NCBI RefSeq assembly: GCF_036700095.1
Contig: NZ_CP144918.1
Coordinates: forward strand, 1,923,001-1,987,000
From: Pelagerythrobacter marensis
GTDB taxonomy: Bacteria; Pseudomonadota; Alphaproteobacteria; Sphingomonadales; Sphingomonadaceae
Reading direction: 5' to 3'
DNA length: 64,000 bases
The notes beneath the pieces were generated by a model, which was given only the letters and a program-made list of their open reading frames with translations, was not told the DNA's origin and did not search any database. The translations under genes and the position numbers were made by a program. This document shows positions 10,385 through 19,955 of the stretch, piece by piece. How positions within the stretch are numbered: the first letter of the stretch is position 1; every line of letters starts with the position of its first letter.

Positions 10385-12691
10385 TCAAGCGAGCGAAACG
10401 AAGCTGTCGATCACCCGCTTGGTGCCGGCTTGCTCGAACTCGATTTCCAGCCGGTTGCCTTCCTGGTCGGTCACGATGCCGTAGCCGAACTTGTCGTGAA
10501 ACACGCGCTGGCCGACCGCGATGTCGGTGCGGGGTTTCGCGGCGAAGCTGGCGGCGCTGCGCGTCGTTTCGCGTAGCCGCCTGGGGCTGGCGTCGTAGCC
10601 GGTCGAGAGGGCGCGCTGCCAGCCCGGGCCGCGCGTTCCCGCGCGCTCGGGTCGGTTCGTGGCGAGATGCGCGAACGGATCTTCGTGCTCGCTCATGCCG
10701 GCGCGCCACAGGGAGGCGCCGCCGGTCAGCGTGGTTTCCTCCTCGATATGGTCGGCGGGCAGCTCCCCCACGAAGCGGCTGGGAATGCTGCTGGTCCACT
10801 GGCCGTAAATCCGCCGGTTGGCGGCGTGCAGGATCGTGCAGCGGCGCCGCGCCCGGGTGATCGCGACATAGGCCAGGCGCCGCTCTTCCTCGAGGCTCGC
10901 CAGCCCACCTTCGTCCAGCGCCCGCTGCGAAGGGAACACGCCTTCTTCCCAGCCGGGCAGGAAGACGTTGTCGAACTCCAGCCCCTTGGCGGCGTGGATG
11001 GTCATGATGGTGACTTTCTCGCGGTCGTCGCCGGCCTCGTTGTCCATCACCAGGCTGACATGTTCGAGGAAGTCGCCAAGCGTCTCGTATTCCTCCATCG
11101 CCCGCGCGAGTTCGGACAGGTTCTCCAGCCGCCCCGAAGCCTCCGCCGTCTTCTCGGCCTGGAGCATGGCGTTGTATCCTGTGTCTTCCAGCACGGTGCG
11201 GAGCAGCTCTGCCGGGGCCACCTTTTCGGCCTGCTCGCGCCAGGCGAGGAACTGGCGCATGAGGTTGCCGATCGCGTTCGCGGCCCGCGCCGGCAACTCG
11301 TCGCTGTCCGCCAGCTGCAAGGTAGCGGCCGCCAGGGGCAGCCCGGTGCGGCGAGCGTGCTGGTGCATCTTCTCCAGCGTCTTCGCGCCCAGGCCCCGCT
11401 TGGGCTGATTGTATATCCGTTCGAAAGCGAGATCGTCCTGCGGCTGGGCGATGACGCGCAGATAGGCGAGAGCGTCGCGGATCTCGGCGCGCTCGTAGAA
11501 CCGGAATCCGCCGACGATGCGGTAGTTCAGGCCGATCTGGATAAAACGGTCCTCGAACTCGCGAGTCTGGTATTGCGCGCGCACGAGGATCGCGATGCGA
11601 TCGAGCGGGGCGCCCTCGCGCTCCAGCCGTTCTATCTCCTCGCCCACGCGGCGCGCTTCCTCGGGCGCGTCCCACACACCGATCACGCGCACTTTGTCGC
11701 CGCTGTCGACTTCGGTCCACAAGCTCTTGCCGAGCCGCTGGCTGTTGGCGTCGATCAGGCCGGATGCGGCGGCGAGGATGTGGGGGGTGGAGCGGTAATT
11801 CTGTTCCAGCCGGACGACATGCGCGCCAGGAAAATCCTTCTCGAACCGCAGGATATTGGCGACTTCCGCACCGCGCCACGAATAGATCGACTGATCGTCG
11901 TCCCCGACCACGCAGATGTTCTTGCGCTCCTGCGCCAGAAGGCGGAGCCAGAGATACTGGACCTGGTTGGTATCCTGATACTCGTCGACCAGGATATATT
12001 TGAAGCGCTGCTGATAATGCGCGAGCACCTCGCGCTCCTGCCGGAAAATGTTCAGCATGTGCAGCAGCAGGTCGCCGAAATCGCAGGCGTTCAGGGCTTT
12101 CAGCCGCGCCTGATATAGCCGGTAGAACTGCTGCCCGCGGCCGTTGGCATAGGCTTCGTTCTCGATCGCATCGAGATCGTCGGGATTGAGGCCGCGATTC
12201 TTCCACCGGTCGATCAACCCGGCGAGCTGGCGCGCCGGCCAGCGCTTCTCGTCGACGTCGTTGTCGACGATCAACTGCTTGAGCAGGCGAAGCTGATCGT
12301 CGGTGTCGATGATCGTGTAGTTCGATTGCAGGCCGACCAGTTCCGCATGGCGGCGAAGCATCTTCGCCCCGATCGAATGGAACGTGCCCAGCCAGGGCAT
12401 CCCTTCCACCGCTTCGCCCAGATGGTGCGCCACACGTTCGCGCATCTCGCGCGCGGCCTTGTTGGTGAAAGTGACGCAAAGAATTTCGCTCGGCCAGGCG
12501 CGCCGGGTCGCGACGAGATGTGCGAGGCGTGCGGTAAGCGCCGCGGTCTTGCCCGTGCCGGCGCCCGCCAGCATCAGAACCGGTCCCTCGGTGGTCAGAA
12601 CGGCCTCGCGCTGCGGCGCGTTAAGTCGCGCGGCATAAAGGGGAATTTCGCCGCCGGCGGCAGCTTCCTGAGCGGTTTCGAGAGGGGGCAT
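10385..12691 (-). CDS. uvrD: UvrD/PcrA-type superfamily 1 DNA helicase
   Basis: The 768-residue protein has all SF1A motifs: Walker A AGAGTGKT at 42-49, LVDEYQDTN, QNYRSTPHIL, the MTIHAAKGLEFDNVF block and VAITRARRR. It ends in a PcrA/UvrD-type tail (RVFHDKFGYGIV). It would unwind DNA 3' to 5' during nucleotide excision and mismatch repair. The ATG at 12691 is preferred over an earlier in-frame non-ATG start. A GAAC-N7-GAAC LexA-type box lies 8 bases upstream of the start, which fits a repair helicase under SOS control and argues for UvrD rather than Rep. Confidence 0.93.
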   Translation of the reverse strand: MPPLETAQEAAAGGEIPLYAARLNAPQREAVLTTEGPVLMLAGAGTGKTAALTARLAHLVATRRAWPSEILCVTFTNKAAREMRERVAHHLGEAVEGMPWLGTFHSIGAKMLRRHAELVGLQSNYTIIDTDDQLRLLKQLIVDNDVDEKRWPARQLAGLIDRWKNRGLNPDDLDAIENEAYANGRGQQFYRLYQARLKALNACDFGDLLLHMLNIFRQEREVLAHYQQRFKYILVDEYQDTNQVQYLWLRLLAQERKNICVVGDDDQSIYSWRGAEVANILRFEKDFPGAHVVRLEQNYRSTPHILAAASGLIDANSQRLGKSLWTEVDSGDKVRVIGVWDAPEEARRVGEEIERLEREGAPLDRIAILVRAQYQTREFEDRFIQIGLNYRIVGGFRFYERAEIRDALAYLRVIAQPQDDLAFERIYNQPKRGLGAKTLEKMHQHARRTGLPLAAATLQLADSDELPARAANAIGNLMRQFLAWREQAEKVAPAELLRTVLEDTGYNAMLQAEKTAEASGRLENLSELARAMEEYETLGDFLEHVSLVMDNEAGDDREKVTIMTIHAAKGLEFDNVFLPGWEEGVFPSQRALDEGGLASLEEERRLAYVAITRARRRCTILHAANRRIYGQWTSSIPSRFVGELPADHIEEETTLTGGASLWRAGMSEHEDPFAHLATNRPERAGTRGPGWQRALSTGYDASPRRLRETTRSAASFAAKPRTDIAVGQRVFHDKFGYGIVTDQEGNRLEIEFEQAGTKRVIDSFVSLA

Positions 12692-12699
12692 GGTCGCGT

Positions 12700-12714
12700 G
12701 AACAACTAGAGAAC
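12700..12714 (-). promoter_or_regulatory. LexA (SOS) box upstream of uvrD
   Basis: The plus strand reads GAACAACTAGAGAAC, so the minus strand reads GTTC-N7-GTTC, the alphaproteobacterial LexA site. It is 9-23 bases upstream of the uvrD ATG. The divergent gene at 12800 begins 86 bases away on the other side and could be affected too. Confidence 0.65.
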
Positions 12715-12799
12715 GCAGCCGCACGGCGCAAGGGGGAGGGCGGAACCCCGTTCGATCTGCAGCGTAGGAGGACTGACACGAGCAGCAGGAGAATGCCCG

Positions 12800-13393
12800 A
12801 TGCGAACCACGATCTTGACGGGTGTCGCCGCGCTTGCGCTGGCCCTACCGGCCGCCGCGCAGCAGACGAATGCCGAGGCCCGGGCCGAAGCGAGCATCGC
12901 AATGGATGCGACGCAGCAATCGGCATACGACGGCTGGCCGGCGGATCGGCAGGCGGCATACGATCGCTGGCCGGCGGACATTCAGGACTATTACTGGACG
13001 CTTGATCCCCGGCAGCAGCGCGGCTGGTGGGCCTTGACCGACGAGCAACGCGCGCAAATCCATGCGATGACTCCCGACCAGCGCACCGCCGCCTGGGCGC
13101 AGATCGCCGCTCAGATGTCGGGAGGGGCGAGCACGCCGCCGCCCGCTTCCCCTGCCAGCGCTTCGGCGAGCGCTGCCGGCGCGGGAAACATGCGCTTCGT
13201 TGCAAGCGAGATGGTGCAGAACGTTCCGGCGCCCAAAGCCGAATATCCCATTTGCTCGCGCGAGATCCAGGACGGTTGCATCAACCCGCGCGAGGCGGGC
13301 AAGAATTACGGCAATGTGCCGCTGGATTACTGGCCGGGCCGCCCTGCGAGCGAGATCGACGGTCCGCTGCCGGCGAAAAAGCCGAACGACTGA
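12800..13393 (+). CDS. Secreted protein with YDxWPAD tandem motif, unknown function
   Basis: The 197-residue protein has a signal peptide ending near AAAQQ (residue 21). A duplicated motif follows, YDGWPADRQAA and YDRWPADIQDY, and then a Trp-rich stretch with WALTDEQRAQIHAMTPDQR. A low-complexity Ala/Ser/Pro linker (about 108-130) leads to a C-terminal part with two Cys residues (YPICSREIQDGCINPR). Its function is unknown to me. The protein is probably periplasmic. It is divergent from uvrD, and the LexA-type box lies between them. AGGAGA precedes the ATG. Confidence 0.8.
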   Translation: MRTTILTGVAALALALPAAAQQTNAEARAEASIAMDATQQSAYDGWPADRQAAYDRWPADIQDYYWTLDPRQQRGWWALTDEQRAQIHAMTPDQRTAAWAQIAAQMSGGASTPPPASPASASASAAGAGNMRFVASEMVQNVPAPKAEYPICSREIQDGCINPREAGKNYGNVPLDYWPGRPASEIDGPLPAKKPND

Positions 13394-13420
13394 AACGCCG
13401 CGAGGCGATCGTTTCCCACT

Positions 13421-13972
13421 TCAGGAACCGTCGGCAAGGCGCAGCAGAGTCAGCTTCGCCTTGCCGACCCGCCGTTCCGTTTCCGCGATCAGCCCCTTGA
13501 CCGCGACCGTCTCGTCGGCGCCGGTTTCGACCGCTATCCAGGTCGCGCCCCCGATCCAGCCCAGGCGGAGCAAGCGATCGAGCGCAACCGCGCCCGCGCC
13601 GGTGCCATAGGGCGGATCGAGCAGCAGGAGGTCCTTCGCCGCGTCGGCAGGGCCGAGTGCCATCACCGAACCCGCGCGAACTTCGCTCCGCCCACGCGCC
13701 TCGAGCGCGGAGATGTTGCCCCGGATCGCCTGGAGCGCGTCCTGCTCCTGCTCCACGAACAGGCAGTGCGCGGCCCCTCGCGACAGCGCCTCCAGCCCGA
13801 GCGCACCCGAACCGGCGAAGAGATCGGCCACCCGCAGCCCGGCGAAATCGCTGAGACGACTGGCCAGCATCGAGAACAGCGTTTCGCGCGTGCGATCCGC
13901 GGTGGGCCGGGTGGCGTCGCTTTTGGGCGCGGCCAGCCTGCGTCCGCGCCATTCGCCGGCAACGATCCTCAT
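13421..13972 (-). CDS. rsmD: 16S rRNA (guanine966-N2)-methyltransferase RsmD
   Basis: The 183-residue protein begins MRIVAGEWRGRRL, the usual RsmD start, followed by TRPTADRTRETLFSML, the SAM motif VADLFAGSGALGLEAL and the catalytic LLLDPPYG. It methylates G966 of 16S rRNA. Its ATG overlaps the rluB stop codon as ATGA, so the two rRNA-modification genes are translationally coupled. It converges with the secreted YDxWP protein. Confidence 0.92.
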   Translation of the reverse strand: MRIVAGEWRGRRLAAPKSDATRPTADRTRETLFSMLASRLSDFAGLRVADLFAGSGALGLEALSRGAAHCLFVEQEQDALQAIRGNISALEARGRSEVRAGSVMALGPADAAKDLLLLDPPYGTGAGAVALDRLLRLGWIGGATWIAVETGADETVAVKGLIAETERRVGKAKLTLLRLADGS

Positions 13973-14727
13973 GGCTTGCGCTTCAGGCCGCTGCGGAAAC
14001 GCTCGACCTCTTGCTTGGGGATTTCGACCGCCTGCCCGCGCGGCAGGTCGCCGATCGCGAAGGGGCCGTATCCGGTGCGGATCAGGCGGCTGACCTGAAG
14101 TCCCAGGTGTTCGAGCACGCGGCGGATTTCGCGGTTCTTGCCTTCGGTAATCGTCAGCTCGATCCACTGATTGCGGCCGGTGCGCCGTTCCATGTTCGCA
14201 TCGATCCGGCCGTAGCGGATGCCGTCGATCGCGATCCCGTCGATCAGGCTTTCGAGTTGCGCCTGCGTCACCTCGCCGAACGTGCGCGCGCGATAAGTGC
14301 GCGGAATGCCGCTGGCGGGCAGTTCCATCGCGCGCTTGAACTCGCCATCGTTGGTCAGCAGCAGCAGCCCTTCGGTATTGAGGTCCAGCCTGCCCACCGG
14401 CATCACCCGTCCCGCGTCTTTCGGCAGGGCATTGCGAAGCGCGGTGTAGATCGTGGGGCGCCCTTTCGGATCGTGTTCGGCGGTGATCAGTCCCGTCGGC
14501 TTGTGGAACGCGAACAGGCGCGTGCGGTCGGCCTTGCCCACCGGCTTGCCGTCGACCGTCACGCCGCGCAGCGTCGGTATGATCGTCGCGGGGGTTTGAA
14601 GGACTTTGCCGTGCAGCGAAACGCGGCCGTCGGCGATCATCCGCTCCACCTCGCGCCGGCTGGCGACGCCCGCGCGCGCGAGCAGTTTGGCGATGCGTTC
14701 GCCTTCGGGCTTCTCGTCCTGTGCCAT
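13969..14727 (-). CDS. rluB: RsuA/RluB family rRNA pseudouridine synthase
   Basis: The 252-residue protein has an N-terminal S4 RNA-binding domain (about 10-60; RIAKLLARAGVASRREVERMI) and a catalytic domain with the signature GRLDLNTEGLLLLTNDG, catalytic Asp115. It converts a uridine of rRNA to pseudouridine. Family features favour the RluB/RsuA group, but the exact target base cannot be read. The ATG at 14727 gives a normal length. It is upstream of and coupled to rsmD, and downstream of the Rieske oxygenase gene. Confidence 0.88.
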   Translation of the reverse strand: MAQDEKPEGERIAKLLARAGVASRREVERMIADGRVSLHGKVLQTPATIIPTLRGVTVDGKPVGKADRTRLFAFHKPTGLITAEHDPKGRPTIYTALRNALPKDAGRVMPVGRLDLNTEGLLLLTNDGEFKRAMELPASGIPRTYRARTFGEVTQAQLESLIDGIAIDGIRYGRIDANMERRTGRNQWIELTITEGKNREIRRVLEHLGLQVSRLIRTGYGPFAIGDLPRGQAVEIPKQEVERFRSGLKRKP

Positions 14728-14744
14728 CGCGCGCGCCTACGCCC

Positions 14745-15908
14745 TCAGTTCGCCGCGCGCAACGCTTCCTCGACCGTTTCGTGGAACCGGCGGATGCCGC
14801 CTTCGAGGGTGCCGAGCGTAAGCGCGGGAACCGCGCCCGTTGCCAGGCCCTGCTGCCCCAGTTCGGCCGCGCGGAAGTCTTCGCCGGCGAAGACTCCGCC
14901 GTCGAGCAGCGCCCAGCTCCGCTCCCAGTGATCGCGTGCCTTGTCTGTGGCGGGGGGCTCGGGGATGAGCATGAAATCTTCCACCAGCGTCCGGTCGTGC
15001 CCCTGGGGCATCATCGTCATGACGTTGATGTAGTCGGGGCTGGGGATGATCAGCGCGCCGGGGATCAGCTGGTAGGCGAACGTGACCACGCGGCGCAGCG
15101 CGGCCATGTCGGTCAGATCGACCGCTTCCATCTCCTCCAGCCGGCCCACCGCGGAGCGGGCATGCGGCCCCACCATGTCGCCCGAGGTCACCCCGTCCTT
15201 GAAGAACGGCCCGATCGTCTGCGCGTGGAGCCGGGTGACGTGGTAGCTTTCGAGGAAGGCGTCCATGATGAGCTTCCAGTTCGCCGCCACCGCGTGGGTC
15301 TTGCGGCGGAACAGCACGTGGTCGCCCATGCCCAGCGCATCGAAATCCTCGCCCAGTTTCTCCGCATAAGCGAAGTCGGCGGTTTCTTCCTGCGGGCAGA
15401 ACCAGATCAGTCCGCCGGTCTCGCGGCAGGGCAGTTCGATCAGCCCCATCGCGCCCTTGTCGAGGCCCGGGAACGTGTCGGGCCGGGGCAGGGCGAGCAG
15501 GCGCCCGTCCACCGAATAGGTCCAGGCATGGTAGGGGCAGACGAGCCGCTTCTGGCACAGCGGTTCCCCACCCTCGACCAGGCGCGTCCCCCGATGGCGG
15601 CAGACGTTGAGGAAGACATGCGCCTTGCCGTCGCCGTCGCGCGTGATCAGCAGCGGGCGGCCGGTGGCATCGTGCGGCACGGCCATCCCGGGATCGGGGA
15701 GCAGCACAGAGGGGGCGAGGATCTGCGGCAGGCGATCGTAGATCGCGCTTTTCTCCCGCACGAAATAGTCCGGGTCGGTGTAAACGCCGGCGGGGACTTG
15801 CGTCACACCCGCCTCGGCCCGGCTTTCCCCGCTTGCGATGGCCCGCGCCAGCGCCAGCATGCCTTCGGTCGGCCGCCGCGCGGGATGTTTGGTGTCGATA
15901 GTTGCCAT
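14745..15908 (-). CDS. Rieske non-heme iron oxygenase, alpha subunit
   Basis: The 387-residue protein has a Rieske [2Fe-2S] motif, with Cys103 and His105 in NVCRHRG and Cys124 and His127 in VCPYHAW. Mononuclear iron ligands His223 and His228 lie in ESYHVTRLH, and a SRPBCC-type catalytic domain follows. These enzymes hydroxylate aromatic rings or demethylate quaternary amines with oxygen and need a reductase. No reductase, ferredoxin or beta subunit is nearby, so the substrate is unknown. The start at 15908 was chosen because the earlier in-frame start gives an untypical N-terminus. It is divergent from ampG. Confidence 0.88.
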   Translation of the reverse strand: MATIDTKHPARRPTEGMLALARAIASGESRAEAGVTQVPAGVYTDPDYFVREKSAIYDRLPQILAPSVLLPDPGMAVPHDATGRPLLITRDGDGKAHVFLNVCRHRGTRLVEGGEPLCQKRLVCPYHAWTYSVDGRLLALPRPDTFPGLDKGAMGLIELPCRETGGLIWFCPQEETADFAYAEKLGEDFDALGMGDHVLFRRKTHAVAANWKLIMDAFLESYHVTRLHAQTIGPFFKDGVTSGDMVGPHARSAVGRLEEMEAVDLTDMAALRRVVTFAYQLIPGALIIPSPDYINVMTMMPQGHDRTLVEDFMLIPEPPATDKARDHWERSWALLDGGVFAGEDFRAAELGQQGLATGAVPALTLGTLEGGIRRFHETVEEALRAAN

Positions 15909-15979
15909 GGCGCCTGTTCCTCGCCCTTTCCCGGCGCTAGTGTCGCAAAAATTCGGGTTCAACGGAAGGACGTTAGGGA

Positions 15980-17716
15980 ATGGCCGGGGTCGCAGAGGAA
16001 AAAAGGAAAATCTCCGCCTGGCGCGCGCTCGGTATGGCCCTGGGCAATCGCAAGACCGGCTTCATGCTTCTGTTCGGTTTTGCCAGCGGGCTGCCTTTCG
16101 CGCTGTTCCTGGGCACGCTGTTCGCATGGTTGACCGAGGCGGAGGTCGATCTCGAGACGATGGGCATCTTCTCGCTGATCGGCCTCGCCTACGCGTTCCA
16201 GTTTTTGTGGTCGCCGCTGATCGACAAGGTCAACATCCCGGTCCTGCGCCGGCTCGGACGGCGCAAGCAATGGATCGTTCCGATGCAACTGGCGCTGGGC
16301 ACGATCCTGATCACGATGAGCCTGCTTGAACCGCAAACGCAACTCGGGTGGTTCAGCCTGCTCGCCGGGATCGGCGCCTTCGCCAGCGCGACCCAGGACA
16401 TCGCGATCAATGCATGGCGCATCGATGTCGCCGACGAGCGCGCAACGATCGACATCCTCTCGTCGGTCTATCAAATGGGCTACCGTCTCTCCTCGCTCGT
16501 CGGAGGCGCATTGGGCCTGATCATTGCGGCGCGGATCGGCTGGCCCGAAACCTACGCCCTGATGGGCGCGATCCTGCTCGGAGTCGGCTTCATCGGCCTG
16601 TGGGCGCCCAATGCGAACGAGAACGCAGCCGATGTCGCGATCGAGAGCGAGCAGCAGATCCGTGCCTTGCGGCAGGCGGGTGAGCTGGAGCCTGCGATCC
16701 GCAACCGGGCGCTGGCGGTCGTGGGTCTGCTCTGGGCGGGTGCGATTGGCGTCGTGCTGGCCTTCATGGTCATGTCGCTGAGCTATGCCCCGGAAGATCG
16801 CCCCAATCCGACCGAGTTCACGCTCAATATCGGGCCGTGGATCATCGTGGCAACGATTGTCCTGCCTGCCCTGGTCGCAGGCTGGCTGGCGTCCAAGAAG
16901 CACCGCGGCGAGCATTTGCTGGAAGTCGACGAGCGGCCCGCGACAGGCGGCGCTTATGTGCTCGACCATCTCTATCGTGCGCTTGTCCTCCCGCTTGTCG
17001 AACTGGTCGGCCGGATGGGGTGGTCGCTGGTGCTCATTTTCGCGGTCGTCCTAACCTATCGCATCTGCGATGCGATCTGGGGCACATTCGCTTACCCGTT
17101 CTATCTGGGCGAGCTGCAGTACACGAACGATGACGTGGCTTTCGCGTCTAAGTTTTTCGGAGTGGGGGCCATTATCGCCGGGCTGGCGCTGGGCGGACTT
17201 ATGCTCACCGTGATCGGGCGCATGGCGACGCTCCTGATCGGCGGAATCCTCGCTGCGCTGACCAACCTGCTCTATGCCGACATGGCGATCGGCGGGCACA
17301 ATATGCAGGCTTTCAGCGATGCGATCGGCTTTACCTATCTGATCGAGCAGGTGCCGGGGATCGGGGATGCCGACCTGGCCAAGCTGACGATCACCATCGG
17401 CTTCGAAAACCTTGCCATCGGGATCGCCGGGGCGGCCTATGTCGCCTGGCTATCGTCCATTGTCTCGAAAAAGTTCAGCGCTGTGCAGTACGCGTTGCTC
17501 TCGTCGCTGACGCTGCTGGTGGGCACGCTGGGGCGCGGTGCGCTGGGGGAGATGATCGAGGAGCAGGGCTATTTCGACGTCTTCGTTCTCACGACCTGGA
17601 TCGGCCTGGGGGCTGCTGTGCTGGTCTGTTTCGAATGGTGGCGCCAGAGCCGTATGAAGGGAGATGCAGGAGTCATCGCGCCCGAGGCGGGCCAGGTGGC
17701 GGCGCCTGCCGAGTGA
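15980..17716 (+). CDS. ampG: AmpG-type muropeptide permease (MFS)
   Basis: The 578-residue membrane protein has 12 or more hydrophobic helices and begins with the AmpG-like block LLFGFASGLPFALFLGTLFAWL, followed by FLWSPLIDK and RRKQWI. AmpG imports anhydro-muropeptides from the periplasm for cell-wall recycling. The window also holds a soluble lytic transglycosylase, whose products would be the substrates. The protein is larger than E. coli AmpG (491), mainly in central loops. It stands alone and converges with folC. Confidence 0.85.
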   Translation: MAGVAEEKRKISAWRALGMALGNRKTGFMLLFGFASGLPFALFLGTLFAWLTEAEVDLETMGIFSLIGLAYAFQFLWSPLIDKVNIPVLRRLGRRKQWIVPMQLALGTILITMSLLEPQTQLGWFSLLAGIGAFASATQDIAINAWRIDVADERATIDILSSVYQMGYRLSSLVGGALGLIIAARIGWPETYALMGAILLGVGFIGLWAPNANENAADVAIESEQQIRALRQAGELEPAIRNRALAVVGLLWAGAIGVVLAFMVMSLSYAPEDRPNPTEFTLNIGPWIIVATIVLPALVAGWLASKKHRGEHLLEVDERPATGGAYVLDHLYRALVLPLVELVGRMGWSLVLIFAVVLTYRICDAIWGTFAYPFYLGELQYTNDDVAFASKFFGVGAIIAGLALGGLMLTVIGRMATLLIGGILAALTNLLYADMAIGGHNMQAFSDAIGFTYLIEQVPGIGDADLAKLTITIGFENLAIGIAGAAYVAWLSSIVSKKFSAVQYALLSSLTLLVGTLGRGALGEMIEEQGYFDVFVLTTWIGLGAAVLVCFEWWRQSRMKGDAGVIAPEAGQVAAPAE

Positions 17717-17732
17717 GCTTGCAAGCAGGCGC

Positions 17733-19022
17733 CTAGTCCGGCCATTCGCCGTTTAGCCGCAGGACTTCGCCCGCAAGGTAAAGCGATCCCGCGATCAGCA
17801 CCGGCAGGCCATCGCCCGGAACGGCGGCGAGGGCGCTCGGCACGTCGGGGGCGGCGCGGGCGTTTCCGCCGAACGCTTCGGGCGGATGGTGGTCGTGGCC
17901 GGGCACCGGCACCACGGTGAGGCTGGCGAGATTGTCGCTCAGCGGCCCGGTCAAGGCACTGGGGTCTTTCCCCGCGATCATGCCGAGGATCAGGTGCAGG
18001 CGCTGCCCGGCGAAATGTTCGGCCAGGATCGCGCCCGCGCTGGGGTTGTGCCCTCCGTCGAGCCAGACCTCGCGCGCTCCCGCCAGCGGGCCGTGGGCGA
18101 GGCGCTGAAGGCGCGCGGGCCAGTCCGCGGTGCGTATGCCGCTGGCAAGCGCCTCTGCGTCGATCCGCACGGCGTCCTGATGACGCAGCATGGCCACGGC
18201 CAGCGCAGCGTTCTCCGGCTGATGCGGCCCGGCCAGGGCGGGAAGCGGGAGGGTGAGCGTTCCGAGGCTGTCCGAATAGCGCAGAGCTTTGCCCTCCAGC
18301 CGCGCCTGCCAGTCGCGCCCGCGCATGGCCAGCGAGGCGCCCGCGCGCTGCGCGGCGCGCACCACTTCCTCTGCCGCTTCGCCGGGGTAGGCCTGGGTCA
18401 CGAGCGGAACGCCGGACTTGGCAATGCCTGCCTTTTCGAACGCAATCCGCGCGAGCGGCCGGGTCGGGGTGCCGTCCTCGGGCGCGAGCAGGAATCGCTC
18501 GTGGTCGATCCCCAGCGCGGCAATGCCGCAGGCCGCCGGGGCGGGGATGACATTGGTGGCATCGAACCGTCCGCCCAGGCCCACCTCCACCACGCAGGCA
18601 TCGGCCGGGACGCGGGCGAACTCGGCAAAGGCCGCAGCGATGGTGACTTCGAAGAAGCTCGGCGCGAGGTCCTCGCCCGCGTCGAGCACCTCTTGCAGCA
18701 GCGCGGCCAGGCGCGCATCGCCGATCAGCTCGCCCGCCACGCGAATGCGTTCGTTGTAGCGCACGAGGTGCGGGCTGGTGGTTGCATGGACCCGCAGGCC
18801 CTGCGCTTCCAGCATCGCGCGCAGGAAGGCGCAGGTTGAGCCCTTGCCGTTCGTCCCGGCGACGTGAAATACCGGCGGCAGCGCCAGATGCGGGTCGCCG
18901 AGGCGCGAGAGCAGCGCGCGAACGGTGTCGAGCCCCAGCCGCCCCTGCGGCACGCTGAGCGCCGCGAGCCGGTCGAGCTGGGCCTGCACTGCCGGATCGG
19001 AGGACGAGCCGAAGTCCTTCAT
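17733..19022 (-). CDS. folC: Folylpolyglutamate / dihydrofolate synthase
   Basis: The 429-residue Mur-ligase-family enzyme has the P-loop AGTNGKGS (residues 55-62), the TSPHLVRYNERI folate-loop motif, a VGLGGRFDATN block and the late LDGGHNP motif. It adds glutamate to dihydropteroate and to folates. It is downstream of accD with a gap of 23 bases, the common accD-folC order of proteobacteria, and converges with ampG. Confidence 0.94.
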   Translation of the reverse strand: MKDFGSSSDPAVQAQLDRLAALSVPQGRLGLDTVRALLSRLGDPHLALPPVFHVAGTNGKGSTCAFLRAMLEAQGLRVHATTSPHLVRYNERIRVAGELIGDARLAALLQEVLDAGEDLAPSFFEVTIAAAFAEFARVPADACVVEVGLGGRFDATNVIPAPAACGIAALGIDHERFLLAPEDGTPTRPLARIAFEKAGIAKSGVPLVTQAYPGEAAEEVVRAAQRAGASLAMRGRDWQARLEGKALRYSDSLGTLTLPLPALAGPHQPENAALAVAMLRHQDAVRIDAEALASGIRTADWPARLQRLAHGPLAGAREVWLDGGHNPSAGAILAEHFAGQRLHLILGMIAGKDPSALTGPLSDNLASLTVVPVPGHDHHPPEAFGGNARAAPDVPSALAAVPGDGLPVLIAGSLYLAGEVLRLNGEWPD

Positions 19023-19045
19023 CGCTCTGCCCCGGTCTTACCGGA

Positions 19046-19894
19046 TCAGGCGGCCGCCTTCGGCTGGAGATAGTCGAGCAGGCTCGCCAGCGTCCGTTTC
19101 AGGTCGTGACGTTTTACCACCATGTCGACCATGCCGTGCTTGTGCAGGTATTCGGCGCGCTGGAACCCGTCGGGCAGCTTTTCGCGAATCGTGTCCTGGA
19201 TCACGCGCTGGCCGGCGAACCCGATCAGCGCGCCCGGCTCCGCGATATGCACGTCGCCCAGCATGGCGTAACTGGCAGTGACGCCGCCGGTCGTGGGATC
19301 GGTCAGCAGCACGATATAGGGCAGCCCGGCGTCCTTGAGGCGGCGCGTCATCACCGTCGCCTTGGGCATCTGCATCAGGCTGAGGATGCCTTCCTGCATC
19401 CGCGCGCCCCCGGCGGCGGTGGCGACGATATAGGCGCACTTGCGTGTCAGCGCACGCTCGGCCCCCTGGCAGAAGGCCGTGCCGACGGCCATGCCCATGC
19501 TGCCGCCCATGAAGCCGAAATCCTGCACGCCGACGACCGCCGGATGTCCTTCGATCACGCCCGATCCGACGGTGAAGGCGTCGCGGTGCGGGTTTTTCGC
19601 CCGCGCCTGTTTCAGCCGGTCGGTGTATTTCTTGGTATCGCGGAATTTCAGCGGATCTTCCGCCACTTCGGGCTGTGGCAGGACCTCGTAGCCTTGGTCG
19701 AGCAACTGCCGCAGCCGCTCGTCGGCGCCGATCCGCCCGTGGTGGCCGCAGCGCGGGCAGACCTTGAGATTGTCCTCGTATTCCTTCGTGAACAGCATTT
19801 CCGAGCAGCCGGGGCATTTGACCCACAGCGTTTCCTCGGTCGAGCGCTTGGCCACGAAAGGCAGCGAATTGCGTACGCGGGTGAACCAGTTCAT
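19046..19894 (-). CDS. accD: Acetyl-CoA carboxylase carboxyltransferase subunit beta
   Basis: The 282-residue subunit has the N-terminal Cys4 zinc ribbon (Cys27, Cys30, Cys46, Cys49) and the carboxyltransferase fold with [13 protein letters not shown] and [12 protein letters not shown]. With AccA it carboxylates acetyl-CoA to malonyl-CoA in fatty-acid synthesis. The ATG at 19894 begins the usual [12 protein letters not shown] sequence; the frame is open further upstream but without similarity to the family. It follows trpA by about 60 bases that contain an imperfect G/C hairpin. Confidence 0.95.
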   Translation of the reverse strand: MNWFTRVRNSLPFVAKRSTEETLWVKCPGCSEMLFTKEYEDNLKVCPRCGHHGRIGADERLRQLLDQGYEVLPQPEVAEDPLKFRDTKKYTDRLKQARAKNPHRDAFTVGSGVIEGHPAVVGVQDFGFMGGSMGMAVGTAFCQGAERALTRKCAYIVATAAGGARMQEGILSLMQMPKATVMTRRLKDAGLPYIVLLTDPTTGGVTASYAMLGDVHIAEPGALIGFAGQRVIQDTIREKLPDGFQRAEYLHKHGMVDMVVKRHDLKRTLASLLDYLQPKAAA

Positions 19895-19955
19895 GGGCCG
19901 GGCCTTAAACCGAAATCGAGCGAATGACAGCCCCCTCCCGTTCGCAGGCGGGGGA

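Noticed and set aside
13392-13415. Bidirectional terminator between the YDxWP gene and rsmD (GAAACG and CGTTTC arms)
   Set aside because: The outer stem is only 6 bp with a 12-base interior and no T tract; too weak to list as a feature.
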